Positions 1-8,023 of a stretch of DNA of 64,000 nt are shown in pieces. Below the pieces are notes generated by a model. That model had not been told where the DNA came from. It saw nothing but the letters and a program-made list of their open reading frames with translations, and made no database searches. Positions within the stretch are counted from its first letter, which is position 1, and every line of letters starts with the position of its first letter. The position numbers and the translations under genes are program-made. The stretch spans positions 52,234 through 116,233 of the forward strand of contig NZ_JABSSX010000009.1 of assembly GCF_013280495.1 (NCBI RefSeq), given 5' to 3'. Source of the stretch: Brevibacterium permense (GTDB taxonomy: Bacteria > Actinomycetota > Actinomycetes > Actinomycetales > Brevibacteriaceae).

Positions 1-791
1 CAGGCGAAGTCAGAGCCCGTGCGTCCGAAGCCGGTGGCGATCTCGTCGGCGATGAGTACGGCATCGATCTCGGTGGCCAACCGCCGCAGTGACTGCAGGG
101 CGGCGGGGTGATACGGACGCATACCTCCGGCGCCTTGGAAGAGGGGTTCGACGATGATGCCGGCGATCTCTGCCCCGTGCGCATCGACGAGGTTTTCAGC
201 CTTGACCAACCATTCGTGCACCTCGGCAGCAGATGCCTCCGGCAACGGCGGACGAGGCAGGAACAGCTGGGTCGCGAGCAGCCCGGCGAAATCGTTGTGC
301 ATTCCCCCAACTGGGTCGCACACGCTCATCGCCCCGGTGGTGTCACCGTGGTAGGCACCTTCGAGGGCAAGGAAGCGCCTGCGGTCGCGGCCGCGGGCCA
401 GCTGGTATTGGATGGCGAGCTTGAGCGCGACTTCGACCGAGACCGAACCCGAGTCTGCGAGGAAGACATGGTCGAGTCCGTCCGGTGTGACTGCGACGAG
501 CCGCTCGGCTAGTTCGACGGCCGGTTCATGGGTGAGACCGCCGAACATGACGTGCGAGAACGATCCGATCTGGGTGGTCAGTGCCGCGTCCATGACCGGA
601 TGCTGGTATCCGTGGACGACCGACCACCACGAGCTCATCCCGTCGAGCAGTCGATGCGTCGATCCCGAAGCATCGCGCAACTCCACATAGGGCCCATCTG
701 CGCCGGTGACCGAGAAGTGCGCGCCGGCGTCGAGCGGACCGTAGGGGTGCCACAGCAGGCCGGAATCGCGCTCGAGCGTGCTCGTCGGCAT
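1..791 (-). CDS. bioA: Adenosylmethionine-8-amino-7-oxononanoate aminotransferase, C-terminus beyond window
   Basis: This PLP-dependent class III aminotransferase makes 7,8-diaminopelargonate from KAPA, using S-adenosylmethionine as amino donor, in cytosolic biotin synthesis. About 263 N-terminal residues are visible. They begin MPTSTLERDSGLLWHPYGPL, with the BioA-type LWHPYG segment and then GMSSWWSVVHGY, and run to the ADEIATGFGRTG segment that carries the cofactor-binding Asp. The PLP lysine and C-terminus lie left of position 1. The ATG at 791 is 13 bases past the bioB stop, so the two are very likely one transcript read bioB then bioA. The gene is open to the window edge with no break seen. 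Confidence 0.93.
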   Translation of the reverse strand, partial: MPTSTLERDSGLLWHPYGPLDAGAHFSVTGADGPYVELRDASGSTHRLLDGMSSWWSVVHGYQHPVMDAALTTQIGSFSHVMFGGLTHEPAVELAERLVAVTPDGLDHVFLADSGSVSVEVALKLAIQYQLARGRDRRRFLALEGAYHGDTTGAMSVCDPVGGMHNDFAGLLATQLFLPRPPLPEASAAEVHEWLVKAENLVDAHGAEIAGIIVEPLFQGAGGMRPYHPAALQSLRRLATEIDAVLIADEIATGFGRTGSDFA

Positions 792-804
792 CCGTAGTCC
801 CGCC

Positions 805-2025
805 TCAGACATTGGGTGTGAGCTCTGTGCCCGCGCCGCGGCGCCGGATCGTCGGAATCATCACTCCGGAGTCGTCGGCCTCTTGACCAGCCGTAGGCAG
901 AGGTTTGCCGCACGGCAGGGTGCTCGCGGTCTTTGCTGCCTCAGCGGACGTTCCGTCGCTCTTCATGTCACCGGGCGCCACCTCGGCGAAGGCGGCCTGA
1001 TGGGCTGCCCGGTGAGCCTTGAGCTCATCACGCAGTCGTTCGGCACTCTCTGCTCCGACGATCTCGAAGCCTCCGTCGACGATCATGTCGAGGTCTTCCT
1101 CGGCGGCCTGCCCCTCCGAGGTCAGATAGTCGCCGAGAAAGAGCGAATTGGCCACATGCAGCGACAGCGGCTGCAGCGTACGCAGGTGCATCTCCCGACC
1201 TCCGGCGATGCGCAGCTCGCGGTCCGGGCACAGGAATCGCACGGCGCAGAGAATCCGCAGGCAATGCTGCGGGGTCAGAGTCCACGTTCCTTCGAGCGGT
1301 GTGCCGTCGAAGGGAATGAGGAAGTTGACCGGGATCGAATCGGAGTCAACGGCCTTGAGCGATTCGATCGCCTCGATGATCTGCTCGTCCGTCTCCCCCA
1401 TTCCGACGATCAGCCCCGAGCACGGGGAGAGCCCTGCACCACGCGTCTTGTCCACGGTGTCGACACGGTCGGCGAACGTATGAGTCGTGCAGATATCGGG
1501 GTAGAGAGATTCGGCAGTGTTGAGGTTGTGGTTGTACGCGTCGACACCGGCGTCCTTGAGTCGCTGTGCCTGACCGTCCTTGAGGAACCCGAGGCAGGCG
1601 CAGACCTCGACGTCGGGACTGGATGTCTTGATCTCCTCGACCATCCCCGAGACGCGCTCGACGTCCCGGTTCGAAGGACCGCGTCCGGACGCGACGAGGC
1701 AGACCCGCGAGGCTCCCCCTGCCAGACCGAATTCCGCCTGCCGCTTCGCCTCATCCTTCGGCAGCCATGAGTACTTGAGAATGTCGGCTTCTGAGCCCAA
1801 TCGCTGGGAGCAGTATCCGCAGTCCTCCGGGCAGAGTCCCGATTTGAGGTTGACGAGGTAGTTGACCTTGACGCGATTGCCGAAATGTTCGCGGCGCAGC
1901 CGGGAGGCAGCGGCGACAAGGTCGAGGAGGTCCTCGTCGGACGACGAGAGGATCGTGCGGGCATCGGAGGCGGTGGCCGGATCGCCGGCGAGCACGCGCT
2001 CGGCGAGTGTTTGATAGCTATCCAT
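805..2025 (-). CDS. bioB: Biotin synthase
   Basis: A radical-SAM enzyme that inserts sulfur into dethiobiotin. The radical-SAM cluster motif sits in CPEDCGYCSQ (C-x3-C-x2-C), followed by the BioB segments YNHNLNT and GLIVGMGE. The C-terminal roughly 60 residues are a low-complexity Ala/Glu/Lys tail beyond the usual family end. A GTG at 2043 in the same frame would add six residues, but it lies inside a palindromic operator. The ATG at 2025 sits six bases after a plausible -10, so I prefer 2025 (406 residues) and infer leaderless translation. bioA follows immediately. Confidence 0.95.
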   Translation of the reverse strand: MDSYQTLAERVLAGDPATASDARTILSSSDEDLLDLVAAASRLRREHFGNRVKVNYLVNLKSGLCPEDCGYCSQRLGSEADILKYSWLPKDEAKRQAEFGLAGGASRVCLVASGRGPSNRDVERVSGMVEEIKTSSPDVEVCACLGFLKDGQAQRLKDAGVDAYNHNLNTAESLYPDICTTHTFADRVDTVDKTRGAGLSPCSGLIVGMGETDEQIIEAIESLKAVDSDSIPVNFLIPFDGTPLEGTWTLTPQHCLRILCAVRFLCPDRELRIAGGREMHLRTLQPLSLHVANSLFLGDYLTSEGQAAEEDLDMIVDGGFEIVGAESAERLRDELKAHRAAHQAAFAEVAPGDMKSDGTSAEAAKTASTLPCGKPLPTAGQEADDSGVMIPTIRRRGAGTELTPNV

Positions 2026-2031
2026 GTTGTC

Positions 2032-2061
2032 ATTATTGAACACTGTTCAATAGAGTGCCAA
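2032..2061 (-). promoter_or_regulatory. bioB promoter with BioQ-type operator
   Basis: Reading the minus strand, TTGGCA (2056-2061) and AATAAT (2032-2037) are separated by 18 bases, and AATAAT lies six bases before the bioB ATG. A perfect palindrome TTGAACACTGTTCAA (2036-2050, 7-bp arms around one base) overlaps the -10. Its core TGAAC-N3-GTTCA closely resembles the 13-bp motif I recall for the actinobacterial TetR-type biotin regulator BioQ. No bioQ gene is in the window. Confidence 0.65.
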
Positions 2062-2096
2062 ATCACACTCTCCGCCCGAACAGGCAGAATGGTGTT

Positions 2097-2576
2097 ATGA
2101 CCTTCGTCCTTCTCACCGCCGGCGGTCATCCCCGGTTCGTCGACGGCACCGATGATCCGAACCTCGCCGAGGCGGCCGGGCCCGCCGTGCTCATCGCCGT
2201 CGACAGCGCTGCCGACGACTCCGATTCCGGCCCTGACATCGGCACCGAGGTGCCGTCGCTGAACGCAGGCATCGACGCCCCCTACCGTCCTCTCGCCTAC
2301 CGTGAGTCGGGAGCCGACTGGTCGGACATTGATTTCGAGGCCGCCGATCATTGGGTGCAGATGGGACCGGAGCTGCGGCGCCGCCTCGTCGAGGATCACC
2401 TCGCGACGCTCACCGTCGGAGAGTTCAAGGTGGCGACGAACAACGGCAGCGCCTCGATCATCACGAACAACTGGGTCTACTCGGGCTCACCGCGCACCTA
2501 CCGCGCCGCGGGCCGCCTGAGAGAGCTCATCACCGTCCTCGGCGAACTCACCCGCAAGGCCGATCAGCGCGCCTGA
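2097..2576 (+). CDS. Conserved hypothetical protein, 159 aa
   Basis: The protein starts MTFVLLTAGGHPRFVDGTDD and has no signal peptide, membrane segment or motif that I recognise. The middle is acidic and rich in Asp/Ala/Pro. The C-terminal half contains VQMGPELRRRLVEDHLATL and a segment with NNGSASIITNNWVYSGSPRT, which looks like a folded soluble domain. It is transcribed away from bioB, so the two may share a regulatory region. Its last 13 bases overlap the 3' end of the convergent HxlR gene. I cannot assign a function. Confidence 0.7.
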   Translation: MTFVLLTAGGHPRFVDGTDDPNLAEAAGPAVLIAVDSAADDSDSGPDIGTEVPSLNAGIDAPYRPLAYRESGADWSDIDFEAADHWVQMGPELRRRLVEDHLATLTVGEFKVATNNGSASIITNNWVYSGSPRTYRAAGRLRELITVLGELTRKADQRA

Positions 2577-2953
2577 GCATCATCGATCTCGGCCTGGCGA
2601 TCACGATTGTCGATCAACTCGGCGACATTGCGCTCGGCCCACCTCCGCAGCGCGGTCACGGGAGCCTGCAGCGAGCGACCGAGATCGGTGAGCGAATACT
2701 CCACCCGCGGGGGCACCTCCCCAAACGACTGCCTGGTCACCAAGCCGTCGGCGACGAGTGATCGCAGCGTCGAGGTGAGCACCTTCGGGGTGATGCCCCC
2801 GATCGCCTGTCGGATCTCGCCGAAGCGCTTCGGGCTGTCATCGAGGATCTCGATGATGAGCACCGTCCACTTGTCGCCGACCCGATCGAGGATGACTCGG
2901 GTGGGGCACTCCGGATCGAAGGCATCGCCTTCCCAAGATTCTCTGATTCTCAT
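2564..2953 (-). CDS. HxlR-family transcriptional regulator
   Basis: A 129-residue winged-helix protein of the HxlR/YodB type. The N-terminus has the family pattern DPECPTRVILDRVGDKWTVL, including the single conserved cysteine (about residue 16) that senses quinones or electrophiles in YodB and QorR. It continues KRFGEIRQAIGGITPKVLT, the recognition-helix region, and then VEYSLTDLG. It is divergent from an NAD(P)-binding oxidoreductase, the usual arrangement for this family, so I infer it controls that gene and itself. The ATG at 2953 follows a -10-like TACTAT by six bases. Confidence 0.9.
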   Translation of the reverse strand: MRIRESWEGDAFDPECPTRVILDRVGDKWTVLIIEILDDSPKRFGEIRQAIGGITPKVLTSTLRSLVADGLVTRQSFGEVPPRVEYSLTDLGRSLQAPVTALRRWAERNVAELIDNRDRQAEIDDAQAR

Positions 2954-2961
2954 ATCCCAAT

Positions 2962-2978
2962 AGTATCTTTGAGGTACT
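2962..2978. promoter_or_regulatory. Probable HxlR operator between the divergent pair
   Basis: An inverted repeat AGTATC-N5-GGTACT (one mismatch between arms) lies 9 bases upstream of the HxlR start. It overlaps the apparent -10 of that gene (TACTAT on the minus strand, 2960-2965). AGTA...TACT dyads are typical of HxlR-family sites, so autoregulation together with control of the oxidoreductase gene is the simplest reading. Confidence 0.6.
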
Positions 2979-3067
2979 CCCTTTCCAAACGATAGTGTCA
3001 TGATGTCATCACAGAAGAAACCACCTCGGCGCCGCGAACCCGACGCCGCAGCAGAAAGGGACACACC

Positions 3068-3673
3068 ATGAAGATCGCACTCTTCGGAGCATCCGGAACG
3101 ATCGGCTCCCGCGTCACCGCCGAGGCAGCCGGCCGCGGCCTCGACATCACCGGCATCACCCGCTCGGGCAGCGACGTGCCCGGTGCCGCCCGCAGCATCA
3201 AGGGCGATATGGCCGATGCCGAGTTCGACGCCCGCATCGCCGCCGAACACGACATCATCGTCTCCACCACCGGTCCCAGCCGCACCGGCGGGGACCACCA
3301 GGAGTGGCTCGACGCTCTGAAGACCTTGGCCGAGAACAGTGGCAACACCCGCATCTTCGTCGTCGGGGGCGCCGGTTCCCTGTGGGTCGGCGACACCATG
3401 CTCAAGGACACCGAGGGCTTCCCCGCGATCTACAAGGCCGAATCGGAGACCGGCACCCGAGCGCTCGAGCTGCTGCGGACAGGCAACTGGTCGCCCTGGA
3501 CGCTCATGTCCCCCGCACCGGAGATCGCCCCCGGGGAGCGCACGGGTTCGTACAAGACCGAGCTGGAGGTCCCGGCCGGTGACGCAATCTCGGCCGAGGA
3601 CTTCGCGGTCGCCATGGTCGACGAGATCGTTGAACCCAAGCACATCGACGTCCGGTTCACCGTCGCGAACTGA
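3068..3673 (+). CDS. NAD(P)-binding Rossmann-fold oxidoreductase (NmrA/YwnB-like)
   Basis: A short atypical SDR-fold protein of 201 residues. The dinucleotide-binding motif GASGTIGSR is at residues 8-16, a central VSTTGPS lies near residue 63, and VVGGAGSLWVG follows a beta strand, as in YwnB and other NAD(P)H-binding NmrA-like proteins. It is cytosolic with no signal peptide. An AGAAAGGG ribosome-binding site precedes the ATG. With an HxlR regulator divergent from it, a role in quinone or electrophile stress is likely by analogy with QorA, but the substrate cannot be read from the sequence. Confidence 0.85.
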   Translation: MKIALFGASGTIGSRVTAEAAGRGLDITGITRSGSDVPGAARSIKGDMADAEFDARIAAEHDIIVSTTGPSRTGGDHQEWLDALKTLAENSGNTRIFVVGGAGSLWVGDTMLKDTEGFPAIYKAESETGTRALELLRTGNWSPWTLMSPAPEIAPGERTGSYKTELEVPAGDAISAEDFAVAMVDEIVEPKHIDVRFTVAN

Positions 3674-3752
3674 CCGAACTGACGGTCGATGACCATGCGC
3701 GGCGGCTCCCGACGCCCAGAGGAGAGCCAGTCGCTCGCGGTCATGCGAACAT

Positions 3753-3790
3753 GACAGCGCCGGGGATGCAGATGCATCCCCGGCGCTGTC
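3753..3790. terminator. Bidirectional terminator between convergent genes
   Basis: Two perfectly complementary 18-base arms flank a 2-base centre (GACAGCGCCGGGGATGCA and its complement). The hairpin lies between the convergent oxidoreductase and ndh genes, so it can serve both. No long T-run follows, as is usual for high-GC actinobacteria. Confidence 0.8.
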
Positions 3791-3833
3791 GTCTCATCAG
3801 GGCAGGTGACCAGATGGCACCGGCCGCCTCGAA

Positions 3834-5207
3834 TCAGGCCTTGGCAGGTTCCTTCTTCGGAGCCGGCTTCGAGTTGGCGGCCTCGACGAAGTTCTTGCGC
3901 GGAACATCGAGGTCTGCCAGCGGCGTAACGTCGCGGCCGAGGACGGCGCTGACGAACCAGTTGCCGAAGACCCGAACCTTGCGGTCCATGGTCGGGATGG
4001 CGTAGCCGTGGTAGGCGCGGTGCATGAGCCAGGCGAGGATTCCGCGGGCTTCGAAATCGCCCATCTGTGAGACGCCCTTGTACACGCCCAGACCGGCGAC
4101 CGTACCGATGGTCTTGTGGAAGTACTGCTTGAACTCGGTCTCTCCCCGCAGTGCGGCGAGCACGTTGGCAGCCAGCACGGGGGCCTGTCGCACGGCGTGC
4201 TGAGCGTTGGGCACGCAGAAGCCTGCCACTCCGCCGCCGGACAGGTCGGGAACCGCGGCGTTGTCGCCTGCCGCCCAAGCACCCTCGACGACACCGTCAT
4301 CGCCCTCGACCCGCAGGTCGGCGCGTACGGTGACATTGCCGCGTTCGTTGATCGGCAGGTCGGAGTCGATGAGCACCGGGTTGGCCTTGACACCGGCGGA
4401 CCACACGATCGTGTCGGCGTCGAACTCTTCACCGTTCGAGAGCTTGATGTGCTTGTCGGTGCAGTCCTGGAGGAAGGTCTCGAGGTAGACGTCGATTCCG
4501 CGTTCGCGCATGTGCTCGACGACCCAACGGGCCTGAGCTTCGCCGACCTCGGGCATGACGCGGCCGAGGGCCTCGACGAGGACGAAGCGGACATCGGCTT
4601 CGGTCAGCGTCTCGTACTGGGCGATGGCCGAACGGACCATGTCCTCGAGTTCGGTCAGCAGCTCGATGCCGGCGAATCCGCCGCCGACGAAGACGAAGGT
4701 CAGGGCCTTGCGACGCTCTTCGTCGTCTTCCATCAGAGCGGCGTCGGCCAGGCGGGAGAGGAGGTGGTCGCGCAGGGCGACAGCTTCTTCGATGCGCTTG
4801 AGCGCGATCGCGTTCTCCTTCAGGCCCGGGATCGGCAGTGCACGGGCGACCGAACCGGAGGCGAGGATGATGTGGTCGTAGTCGAGTTCGAACGCTTCAT
4901 CGTTCTCGGGTTCGATGGTGGCGAACTTCTCGGCGTGGTTGATCGAGGTGACCTTCGCGGTGATGACCTCGGCACCCGGCAGGTTGCGGCGCAGCGGCAC
5001 CACAGCGTGACGAGGCTCGATCGACCCGGCTGCCACCTCGGGGAGGAACGGCAGGTAGGTCATGTACGGGTTGGGATCGACCACGGTGACGGTGGCTTCG
5101 CCCCGACCGAGGTTCTTCAACAGATTCTGAGCGGCGAGCAGGCCGACCGAGCCGCCACCGACGACGAGGATTCGTGGACGCAGTTTTGAGTTTCTGATGA
5201 GTGCCAT
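3834..5207 (-). CDS. ndh: Type II NADH dehydrogenase (NDH-2)
   Basis: This membrane-associated single-subunit flavoenzyme passes electrons from NADH to quinone without pumping protons. The 457-residue protein has an N-terminal FAD-binding site (ILVVGGGSVGLLAAQ), a second nucleotide site VFVGGGFAGIE for NADH, and the WSAGVKANP and AAGDNAAVPD segments typical of NDH-2. An amphipathic C-terminal region probably holds it to the membrane. The ATG at 5207 is six bases after a TAGCAT -10, so it is probably leaderless. A Rex-like palindrome lies at the -35 position. Confidence 0.95.
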   Translation of the reverse strand: MALIRNSKLRPRILVVGGGSVGLLAAQNLLKNLGRGEATVTVVDPNPYMTYLPFLPEVAAGSIEPRHAVVPLRRNLPGAEVITAKVTSINHAEKFATIEPENDEAFELDYDHIILASGSVARALPIPGLKENAIALKRIEEAVALRDHLLSRLADAALMEDDEERRKALTFVFVGGGFAGIELLTELEDMVRSAIAQYETLTEADVRFVLVEALGRVMPEVGEAQARWVVEHMRERGIDVYLETFLQDCTDKHIKLSNGEEFDADTIVWSAGVKANPVLIDSDLPINERGNVTVRADLRVEGDDGVVEGAWAAGDNAAVPDLSGGGVAGFCVPNAQHAVRQAPVLAANVLAALRGETEFKQYFHKTIGTVAGLGVYKGVSQMGDFEARGILAWLMHRAYHGYAIPTMDRKVRVFGNWFVSAVLGRDVTPLADLDVPRKNFVEAANSKPAPKKEPAKA

Positions 5208-5213
5208 AATCCT

Positions 5214-5242
5214 ATGCTAGACCCTTGTGAAAACTTTCACTA
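5214..5242 (-). promoter_or_regulatory. ndh promoter with Rex-like operator
   Basis: Read on the plus strand, TTGTGAA-AACT-TTCACTA (5225-5242) matches 13 of the 14 fixed positions of the Rex consensus TTGTGAA-N4-TTCACAA as I know it. It covers the -35 region of a -10 TAGCAT (5214-5219, minus strand), which itself sits six bases from the ndh ATG. Repression relieved by high NADH would suit an NADH dehydrogenase. No rex gene is in the window. Confidence 0.65.
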
Positions 5243-5298
5243 ATTGTTTGTCCCACGGACTCGAACGCCCCAGTTCAGAGCAGTTTCTGCACCTGGCC

Positions 5299-6543
5299 TC
5301 AGTGGCGACGGCGGGCGAAGGAGACGATCGAGATGATCATGAGGACCACGGCGATCAGGGCTCCGGCACCGAGGACGGCGAAGCCGAATCTCGGCGTCGA
5401 CTGCGTGGCGACGATGTCGGTCGGCGCGAGAGCCTTCGGGCTCTCGGTCTCGTCCGGTGCGGCGGTTTCGGTCTTTTCTGACTTCGCATCCCCACGACGA
5501 TGCATCTTCACCCAATCCGCCAGCTCATCCTCGGCGGAGGAGACGTTCTTGGGCGCTTTCGCCTTGATGGCGCTCTGCGGGTCGACGCGCCCCCAGCCGA
5601 CGATCGGGTCGGGCTTGCCCTTCTTGCTCACGCCCTTGTGACCGTCCACCGGTTTGGCACTCGACTGCAGTATGGCTCGAACCTCGTCGGCGCTGAGGTC
5701 GGGATTCTCAGAGCGGATGAGCGCTGCCACACCGGACACGACGGGTGAGGCGAACGAGCATCCCTGACCTTCGGCGTAGCCGCCGCTGTAGTACGGAATG
5801 GGAATGTCCTTGGCCGGACCCATGAGGTCGACGGCGGTGCCGGGGGCGGTGGAGTCCTCGAGGACCTTCCCGTTCTGGTCGAGTCCGCCCACCCCGATGA
5901 CGCCGGGAACCGTCGACGGCGACCATGCCTGGGTCGCTCCCTGCGAGGCGTTGCCGACGCAGGCGACGACGAGCACGTCCTTCTTGTACGCGTAGGCGAA
6001 GGATTCGTCCCAGCTCTCCGGCCAGCCCGGATCGTCCCAGCCCAAAGACATGTTGATGACCTTCGCGCCGGAGTCGACAGCCCACCGGATGGCCTCATCG
6101 GCCTGTTCGCGAGTCGATCCGGATTCCTTGGGGCGGTCGGGGCCCAGCCACATCGATGCCGACAGGATCTCTGCGTCCGGGGCGACGCCGGTCGGCCCGG
6201 CACCGACTCCTCGGCCGGCGATGACTCCGGCGACGGCGGTGCCGTGGTGGATCGTGGTCTTCCCGCCGAGCGGGGTCTTGCCGTCCTTGCCCAGCCCGCT
6301 GAAGTCCTTGGACTTCTTCACGACGCCTTTGAGGTCTTCGTGGTCGGAGTTGACGCCGGAGTCGATCACTGCGACCTTGACGCCCTTGCCCGTGGACTTC
6401 TTCCAGACCTTGTCGATTCCGTAGTCTTTGATGAACCACTGGCCGGGTCCGGCCTTCGGCGCGGCCATGACGGGTTGAGTGGTACCGACGACGAGTCCGA
6501 GGACGACGGTCGTGACGGCGAGGAGACGGGCGGCGGCTCTCAC
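5299..6543 (-). CDS. Mycosin-like subtilase (S8) with C-terminal membrane anchor
   Basis: An exported serine protease of 414 residues. It has an N-terminal signal segment (about residues 5-27) and the catalytic triad blocks VAVIDSGV (Asp61), HHGTAVAG (His100) and GCSFASP (Ser263). The usual GTS before the serine is GCS here. An acidic linker is followed by one C-terminal transmembrane helix (FGFAVLGAGALIAVVLMII) ending FARRRH, as in mycosins (MycP). No ESX/type VII secretion genes are nearby, so it may be a stand-alone relative. The GTG start overlaps the ppx stop by four bases, implying translational coupling. Confidence 0.85.
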   Translation of the reverse strand: MRAAARLLAVTTVVLGLVVGTTQPVMAAPKAGPGQWFIKDYGIDKVWKKSTGKGVKVAVIDSGVNSDHEDLKGVVKKSKDFSGLGKDGKTPLGGKTTIHHGTAVAGVIAGRGVGAGPTGVAPDAEILSASMWLGPDRPKESGSTREQADEAIRWAVDSGAKVINMSLGWDDPGWPESWDESFAYAYKKDVLVVACVGNASQGATQAWSPSTVPGVIGVGGLDQNGKVLEDSTAPGTAVDLMGPAKDIPIPYYSGGYAEGQGCSFASPVVSGVAALIRSENPDLSADEVRAILQSSAKPVDGHKGVSKKGKPDPIVGWGRVDPQSAIKAKAPKNVSSAEDELADWVKMHRRGDAKSEKTETAAPDETESPKALAPTDIVATQSTPRFGFAVLGAGALIAVVLMIISIVSFARRRH

Positions 6544-7487
6544 GAGCTCGTCAGCGCGAGGTCGAGCGCGGTCCCGTCGAGGATGTCGGTTTCGGAGATA
6601 CGAATGTCCAATGACCCTCCGGCGGCTGTCACTGCCTGGTCGAAGCGGGCGACGATCCTGGCGAAGAGCAGCGATCCCGCGCCGATGACATCGACGCGTC
6701 CGGGATGCATATACGGCAGCTCCGTGCGTGCCTGGCGGTCCATGGCCAAGAGCTTGCGGGATTCTTCTGCCACATCCGCGACGCTGATGTGCGCGCCGTG
6801 GATGCGCTCTCGCTGGTAGCTCTCGAGTCCGAGGATGCCCGCGGTGATCGTGGTGACGGTGCCGGCGACTCCGATAAAGGTGCGCGGGGCGGAGAAGTCG
6901 ACGATCTGCGCGGCCTGGTCCAGCTGGGCGTCGATGTCGGCAAGCGCTGCCTGGATCTGATCCTCGGAGCGAGTCTCGACTGGCATATGGCGCTCGGTCA
7001 GACGCACCGAGCCGATGTCCATGCTCACCGCCGCTTGAACATCCTCGTGGCCGAGGACGAGCTCGGTCGATCCGCCGCCGAGGTCCATGACGACATACGG
7101 TCCGTCAGCATCTGTCAGGCCGGCAGTGGCGCCGAGGAAGGACAGGCGGGCTTCTTCCTCGCCGGCGATGACGTCGGGGACGACGCCGAGGATCGAGAAG
7201 ATCCCGGCGAAGAACTCATCACGGTTCTTCACGTCGCGGCTGGCGGAGGTCGCGACGAATCTCAGCTTCTCCGGCTGGTACTCGGCGGCCACCTCGGCGA
7301 ATTCCTTCGCCACGGCGAAGGTGCGCTCAAGCGCTTCGGGAGCGAACTCGCCGGTGGCGTCGACACCTTGGCCGAGGCGGACGATCCGGGTTTCGCGGCG
7401 CAGGTCAGTGAGGGTGCCGTCGGCGGCGACATCGGCGATGAGCAGGCGCAGGGAGTTCGTCCCACAGTCGAAGGCAGCAACACGCAT
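6540..7487 (-). CDS. ppx: Exopolyphosphatase / guanosine pentaphosphatase family
   Basis: A 315-residue member of the Ppx/GppA ASKHA phosphatases, which release phosphate from polyphosphate or hydrolyse pppGpp. It starts MRVAAFDCGTNSLRLLI (phosphate-1 loop) and has VMDLGGGSTEL (phosphate-2) and GVAGTVTT (adenosine motif). This is the short, Ppx2-like actinobacterial form without a C-terminal HD domain. It is the fourth gene of the conserved eno-ftsB-DUF501-ppx order. The ATG at 7487 is only eight bases after the DUF501 stop, and an in-frame extension to 7631 has no family similarity. Confidence 0.92.
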   Translation of the reverse strand: MRVAAFDCGTNSLRLLIADVAADGTLTDLRRETRIVRLGQGVDATGEFAPEALERTFAVAKEFAEVAAEYQPEKLRFVATSASRDVKNRDEFFAGIFSILGVVPDVIAGEEEARLSFLGATAGLTDADGPYVVMDLGGGSTELVLGHEDVQAAVSMDIGSVRLTERHMPVETRSEDQIQAALADIDAQLDQAAQIVDFSAPRTFIGVAGTVTTITAGILGLESYQRERIHGAHISVADVAEESRKLLAMDRQARTELPYMHPGRVDVIGAGSLLFARIVARFDQAVTAAGGSLDIRISETDILDGTALDLALTSS

Positions 7488-7495
7488 GGCAGGTC

Positions 7496-8023
7496 CTAGT
7501 CGATCGGTTCGGTGGTGGCAGCGGCGCCGGCGAGGGGCGGCACATCGGTCATGAACGACAGTGCACGGTCGCCGATGGGATTGATGCCGAGTCCGGCGGA
7601 CAGCGAGTGGCCGACGAGGGCGTGGAGGCATTTGACCCGGTTGGGCATTCCGCCGGCGGAGTAGTCCTTGATCTCTTCGACCTCTGCCAGGCCGGCAGCG
7701 GAGCCGATCTCTGAGCGGACGTCGAGGTAGGCCCGGTGCGCGGCGGCGTAGGCGGCCGCGAGTTCCTCGTCTTCACCGATTTCGGCGGTCCATTCGGCCA
7801 TGATTCCCGAGGCTTCCAGGCGGGAGCATTCGGCCACATAGGCAGGGTGGGTGAGGTAGAAGGTCGTCGGGAACGGTGTGCCGTCCTCGAGGCGCGGGGC
7901 CGTGGCGACGACGAGGGGATCACCGGAAGTGCTGCGGGCGGCGATGCCGACAACGCCTCGGGGAATGCGTCCGAGTTGGTCTTGGAGGACAGCGAAATCC
8001 GCCTCGGTGCACTCTGTGATCAT
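7496..8023 (-). CDS. DUF501 family protein
   Basis: A 175-residue soluble protein that almost always sits between ftsB and ppx in actinobacteria. It has the family opening LGRIPRGVVGIAAR, then PTTFYLTHPAYVAECSRLE, and a C-terminal segment with MPNRVKCLHALVGHSL and NPIGDRAL. It carries conserved Cys/His residues (for example CLHA and GH) but no proven activity that I know of. Its ATG overlaps the last base of ftsB, so the two genes are co-translated. No signal peptide is seen. Confidence 0.9.
   Translation of the reverse strand: MITECTEADFAVLQDQLGRIPRGVVGIAARSTSGDPLVVATAPRLEDGTPFPTTFYLTHPAYVAECSRLEASGIMAEWTAEIGEDEELAAAYAAAHRAYLDVRSEIGSAAGLAEVEEIKDYSAGGMPNRVKCLHALVGHSLSAGLGINPIGDRALSFMTDVPPLAGAAATTEPID

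Noticed and set aside
2036..2050. LexA (SOS) box
   Set aside because: Spacing between GAAC and GTTC is three bases, not the four of the actinobacterial LexA site, and the target is biotin synthesis.
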